Origin: UBA4416 sp043719555
GTDB taxonomy: Bacteria; Bacteroidota; Bacteroidia; B-17B0; Aurantibacillaceae
Assembly: GCA_043719555.1 (NCBI GenBank)
Contig: JAYSTR010000134.1
Coordinates: 1 to 9,626 of the forward strand
DNA: 9,626 nucleotides
Direction of reading: 5' to 3'
Shown: piece after piece, positions 7,335 through 9,626 of the stretch
Numbering within the stretch: position 1 is the stretch's first letter
How the letters are laid out: each line of letters starts with the position of its first letter
The notes under the pieces: generated by a model
The model's database searches: none
What the model was told of the DNA's origin: nothing
Seen by the model: only the letters and a program-made list of their open reading frames with translations
Program-made: the position numbers and the translations under genes

Positions 7335-7973
7335 CTAACGTATTTTTAATTTTCCTTTACGCCAAGCATCAATAAATTTAGCCCACGCAACTGGGTTTAA
7401 TAAATTTACACTCGGGTATTGCCCTGCTTGATATAAACGTGTGTATTGTTGTTGCATACGTACTCTGTAATTAGCTGCAGCATCCATTGTTCCACCTTTT
7501 ATAGAAGCGCGAACATCTTCGTTTTCCATGTTTTTATAAGCACGTTCAATATCGGTATCCGATAAATCTAAATTTAAAATGGCGCGTTTAAATTGTTCCT
7601 TACTTGGCCAAGGATACACATTTACTTGTTCTAATAGAAAAGTATCTTTAGTTAAAATTTGAATAATAGAGTAGTGGCGACCAGTTAAGGTATCTGCTAA
7701 TTTATATGAACTTTTTTTATGATTAACCGAAAAGAAATTCATATCATCACCTGCTTTAGCAACAATAGTAAAAAAACCATAATAATCACTTACTGTTCCG
7801 TGTCGTGTGCCATTAACCATAATAGATACAAAGGGTAGGGGTTGTAAACTGTCATCTAATACCACACCCGATATTTGTATGTATTTTTCGGGCATTGAGC
7901 TTTGCTCTAATTTATTTTGCGCATTAATAGCAATGCTTAACATTACAATTAATAGGGTTAGAAGTTTTTTCAT
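7335..7973 (-). CDS. Exported carboxypeptidase-like regulatory (CPD) domain protein
   Basis: A secreted or periplasmic protein of 212 residues with no assigned function. Residues 1-18 form a clean signal peptide (MKKLLTLLIVMLSIAINA, likely cleaved before Gln19). Residues 31-115 are a CPD-like beta-sandwich: ISGVVLDDSLQPLPFVSIMV, then NGTRHGTVSDYYGFFTI, as also found at the N-terminus of TonB-dependent receptors. The C-terminal half (about 120-212) is a charged, mainly helical region with WPSKEQFKRAILNLDLSD and a Gln/Tyr-rich stretch (MQQQYTRLYQAGQYPS). I recognise no domain in this half. I chose the start at 7973 rather than the in-frame ATG at 8018, because the longer form would begin inside the hairpin terminator and would put 15 non-signal residues before the signal peptide. 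It is the only leftward gene between two convergent or terminated units and is probably monocistronic. Confidence 0.8.
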   Translation of the reverse strand: MKKLLTLLIVMLSIAINAQNKLEQSSMPEKYIQISGVVLDDSLQPLPFVSIMVNGTRHGTVSDYYGFFTIVAKAGDDMNFFSVNHKKSSYKLADTLTGRHYSIIQILTKDTFLLEQVNVYPWPSKEQFKRAILNLDLSDTDIERAYKNMENEDVRASIKGGTMDAAANYRVRMQQQYTRLYQAGQYPSVNLLNPVAWAKFIDAWRKGKLKIR

Positions 7974-7989
7974 AGGATTTATCGTATTG

Positions 7990-8019
7990 TAAAAGTAAGG
8001 TAATATTTGGTGCAACAAA
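7990..8019 (-). promoter_or_regulatory. Candidate promoter of the CPD-domain gene
   Basis: Read on the minus strand, TTTG (8019-8016) is followed after 18 nt by TACTTTTA (7997-7990), which matches TAnnTTTG at all but the last base. Transcription would start close to 7984, just ahead of the ATG at 7973. The TTTG lies in the 3' arm of the upstream terminator. This is a weak-consensus call. Confidence 0.35.
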
Positions 8020-8052
8020 AAAGCATACGAAGTTTTCGTATGCTTTTTTGTT
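8014..8052 (-). terminator. Intrinsic terminator of the acyl-CoA dehydrogenase gene
   Basis: A perfect 18-bp inverted repeat (8014-8031 with 8035-8052) has a 3-nt loop. Its core is GCATACGAA / TTCGTATGC, flanked by A6 and T6 runs, so the transcript read leftward ends in a stable hairpin with a U-tract. It begins 17 bp after the dehydrogenase stop codon. Because the A and T runs are symmetric it could work in both directions, but no rightward gene ends nearby. Confidence 0.88.
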
Positions 8053-8069
8053 AAAAGATGTTTATATAA

Positions 8070-9212
8070 TTATTCGGCAAGTAAAGCTCTAGAAATAACA
8101 ATACGTTGTACTTCACTTGTACCTTCATAAATTTGAGTAATTTTTGCATCACGCATTAAACGCTCAACATGGTATTCTTTAACAAAACCATAACCTCCAT
8201 GTATTTGAACTGCCTCTGTAGTAACCCACATAGCGGTTTCTGATGCAAAAACTTTAGCTTGTGCACCTTCTTTTTCGCAAGGTAAACCTTTATCTTTTAA
8301 CCAAGCTGCACGATAAATTAATAAACGAGCTGCTTCGATACGAGTTGCCATATCAGCTAATTTAAATTGTATAATTTGGTGTTGCGAAATTAATTTCCCG
8401 AATGCCTTACGCTCCTTAGAATACGCTAATGCTAACTCGTAAGCCCCTTGAGCTATACCTAATGCTTGCGATGCAATACCAATACGGCCACCACCTAAGG
8501 TTTTCATAGCGAATTTAAAACCAAAACCTTCTTCGCCAATTCTATTTTCTTTAGGAACTTTAACGTCTGTAAACATTAAAGAGTGAGTATCACTACCACG
8601 AATACCTAATTTATTTTCTTTAGGACCAACCACAAATCCTGGCATTCCTTTTTCTATAATTAAACAGTTAATACCTTTGTGGCCTAATTCAACATTAGTT
8701 TGAACCATTACTAAATAAAATGATGCTGTACTACCATTAGTAATCCAGTTTTTAGTTCCATTTACTAAGTAATGATCGCCTTTATCTATAGCGGTTGTTT
8801 TTTGTGATGTTGCATCACTACCAGCTTCTGGTTCAGATAAGGCAAAGGCACCAATTATTTGCCCTTGTGCTAAAGGCACTAAATATTTTTGTTTTTGTTC
8901 TTCAGTTCCATAGTGCTCTAAACCCCAACAAACTAAAGAGTTATTCACACTCATTACTACACTTACAGAGGCATCAATTTTACTAATTTCTTCCATCGCT
9001 AACACGTATGAAATAGCATCCATTCCACCACCACTGTATTTAGGATCAACCATCATACCTAAAAAGCCTAACTCACCAAGCTTTTTTACTTGTTCTGCTG
9101 GAAAGGTTTGTTTTTCATCTCGCTCTATAACACCTGGTTTACATTCATTTTGAGCAAACTCACGTGCTGCTTTTTGAATCATTAATTGCTCTTCTGTTAA
9201 TTGGAATTGCAT
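8070..9212 (-). CDS. Acyl-CoA dehydrogenase (short-chain/butyryl-CoA type)
   Basis: An FAD-dependent alpha,beta-dehydrogenation enzyme for acyl-CoA thioesters, in fatty-acid beta-oxidation or branched-chain amino-acid breakdown, passing electrons to electron-transfer flavoprotein. The helical N-terminal domain spans 1-120. The first family signature GAFALSEPEAGSD (121-133) and WITNG (156-160) sit in the middle beta domain, which binds the flavin. The C-terminal helical domain has RKAFGKLISQHQIIQFKLADMA (268-289), QIHGGYGFVKEYHVERLMRDAK (336-357) and the catalytic base Glu363 in QIYEGTSEVQR (360-370). The Glu position and the 380-residue length fit the short-chain group; the exact chain length cannot be read from sequence. 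It is a single-gene unit with its own promoter candidate at 9251-9258 and a strong terminator. No other beta-oxidation gene is present in the window. Confidence 0.94.
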   Translation of the reverse strand: MQFQLTEEQLMIQKAAREFAQNECKPGVIERDEKQTFPAEQVKKLGELGFLGMMVDPKYSGGGMDAISYVLAMEEISKIDASVSVVMSVNNSLVCWGLEHYGTEEQKQKYLVPLAQGQIIGAFALSEPEAGSDATSQKTTAIDKGDHYLVNGTKNWITNGSTASFYLVMVQTNVELGHKGINCLIIEKGMPGFVVGPKENKLGIRGSDTHSLMFTDVKVPKENRIGEEGFGFKFAMKTLGGGRIGIASQALGIAQGAYELALAYSKERKAFGKLISQHQIIQFKLADMATRIEAARLLIYRAAWLKDKGLPCEKEGAQAKVFASETAMWVTTEAVQIHGGYGFVKEYHVERLMRDAKITQIYEGTSEVQRIVISRALLAE

Positions 9213-9237
9213 AGTATTTATGTTTAAAATTTATAGA

Positions 9238-9269
9238 AAAATATCTTCAACAAAAATATAAGATATTTT
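9238..9269. promoter_or_regulatory. Inverted repeat, candidate operator of the acyl-CoA dehydrogenase gene
   Basis: AAAATATCTT (9238-9247) and its exact reverse complement AAGATATTTT (9260-9269) are separated by 12 nt. The spacer contains the candidate -7 element, so a bound dimer would cover the promoter. Regulation of such genes by TetR- or GntR-type repressors is known elsewhere, but nothing here shows which protein binds. Chance is a real alternative in such AT-rich DNA. Confidence 0.4.
9251..9258 (-). promoter_or_regulatory. Candidate -7 element for the acyl-CoA dehydrogenase gene
   Basis: On the minus strand this reads TATTTTTG, an exact match to TAnnTTTG. A partial -33 match (TTTC) lies 18 nt upstream. 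The start codon at 9212 follows about 40 nt downstream, a normal leader length. Confidence 0.45.
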
Positions 9270-9507
9270 GTATTATGAAAGGGTTTTAGACGATTTGTTA
9301 AAATAAAATAACTGAGATTGGTCATTCGCTTTATGAACGGACAAATTTGAAATTAAAAACTCTTCAACTACTTTAAAAACCTATTTTTATTATTGCAATG
9401 TATGAATTAGTATACATTTTGATTATCAAACGGTTTTCTTAAAGGTTATTTACCCAATATACTGGTTTTGTGTAGTGAATAATGTAATAATGTTTATTTT
9501 TACTTTA

Positions 9508-9626
9508 ATGAGTTCAGCGGTAATAAAAATAGTAGGTGTAATGAGTGGAACCTCACTCGATGGCTTGGATTTGGTCCTCTGTGAGTTTACTTCAGAAAAT
9601 AACCAAACACAATTTAAAGTATTAGC
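9508..9626 (+). CDS. anmK: Anhydro-N-acetylmuramic acid kinase, N-terminal start (truncated by window edge)
   Basis: AnmK phosphorylates and hydrolyses 1,6-anhydro-MurNAc to MurNAc-6-phosphate during recycling of cell-wall peptidoglycan. Only 39 complete codons are visible, but they hold the family's highly conserved nucleotide-binding opening: KIVGVMSGTSLDGLDL (residues 7-22), with the catalytic Asp of the family expected in SLDGLD. The start ATG at 9508 gives the usual distance to VMSGTSLDG. An in-frame ATG at 9490 would add six residues (MFIFTL) and cannot be ruled out. The rest of the gene continues to the right of the window. Confidence 0.87.
   Translation, partial: MSSAVIKIVGVMSGTSLDGLDLVLCEFTSENNQTQFKVL

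Larger units (their letters stand above)
9213..9507. other. Non-coding region between divergent genes
   Basis: AT-rich region between the leftward acyl-CoA dehydrogenase and the rightward anmK. Apart from the repeat and -7 element at 9238-9269, I see no gene. AATGTAT (9397-9403) and ATACATT (9412-9418) form a 7-bp inverted repeat with an 8-nt loop and could be an operator or a chance palindrome. ACTGGTTTTG (9461-9470) resembles a -7 element for anmK only poorly. I see no tRNA-like or riboswitch-like structure. Confidence 0.6.

Noticed and set aside
7974..8018. N-terminal extension of the CPD-domain protein to an ATG at 8018
   Set aside because: It would begin inside the strong terminator hairpin and place 15 residues ahead of an otherwise perfect signal peptide.
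9397..9418. 7-bp inverted repeat as terminator or RNA structure
   Set aside because: The stem is short and AT-rich, lies far from any gene end and has no T-tract; kept only as a note in the intergenic entry.
1..9626. Defence system, mobile element, CRISPR array or tRNA/rRNA genes
   Set aside because: No transposase, integrase, nuclease or toxin-like protein, no spaced direct repeats and no cloverleaf-like sequence was seen on either strand.

Overview
The window is AT-rich, densely packed bacterial DNA that looks like Bacteroidota. The signs are a TonB-dependent receptor with an N-terminal carboxypeptidase-like (CPD) domain, a SpoIIE phosphatase with the Bacteroidota-style ESINYSYRIQSAILP linker, starts without Shine-Dalgarno sequences, and promoter candidates of the Bacteroidota type (TTG/TTTG then TAnnTTTG). 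The order or species cannot be fixed from this sequence alone.

Layout. (1) 1-1675, minus: the N-terminal 558 codons of a TonB-dependent outer-membrane receptor that starts at GTG and runs off the left edge. (2) 1739-3124, minus: a membrane-anchored SpoIIE/PP2C-type serine phosphatase, read in the same direction as the receptor and 63 bp upstream of it. (3) 3125-3246: a divergent intergenic region with a good promoter for the rightward operon, covered by a 10-bp inverted repeat. (4) 3247-7330, plus: a tight five-gene run of a WbpD/WlbB N-acetyltransferase, a WbpB/WlbA 3-dehydrogenase, a WbpA-type UDP-GlcNAc 6-dehydrogenase, QueE and a SnoaL/NTF2-like protein. (5) 7335-7973, minus: an exported CPD-domain protein. 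(6) 8014-8052: a strong hairpin terminator. (7) 8070-9212, minus: a short-chain-type acyl-CoA dehydrogenase, with an inverted repeat around its promoter. (8) 9213-9507: non-coding. (9) 9508 to the end, plus: the first 39 complete codons of anmK (anhydro-N-acetylmuramate kinase).

How the genes work together. The three sugar-nucleotide enzymes fit the UDP-GlcNAc to UDP-GlcNAc(3NAc)A route used for surface polysaccharides. C6 oxidation by WbpA, C3 oxidation by WbpB and 3-N-acetylation by WbpD are present, but the 3-aminotransferase (WbpE/WlbC) that acts before WbpD is not in this window. QueE (7-deazaguanine/queuosine precursor) follows WbpA with a 2-nt gap, so it is probably co-transcribed although the pathways are unrelated. 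The other genes are housekeeping or envelope functions.

I do not see a clearly new system such as a defence locus, mobile element, CRISPR array or RNA gene. The most interesting non-coding signals are two promoter-overlapping inverted repeats (3193-3222 and 9238-9269) and a terminator that seems to share bases with the next gene's promoter.
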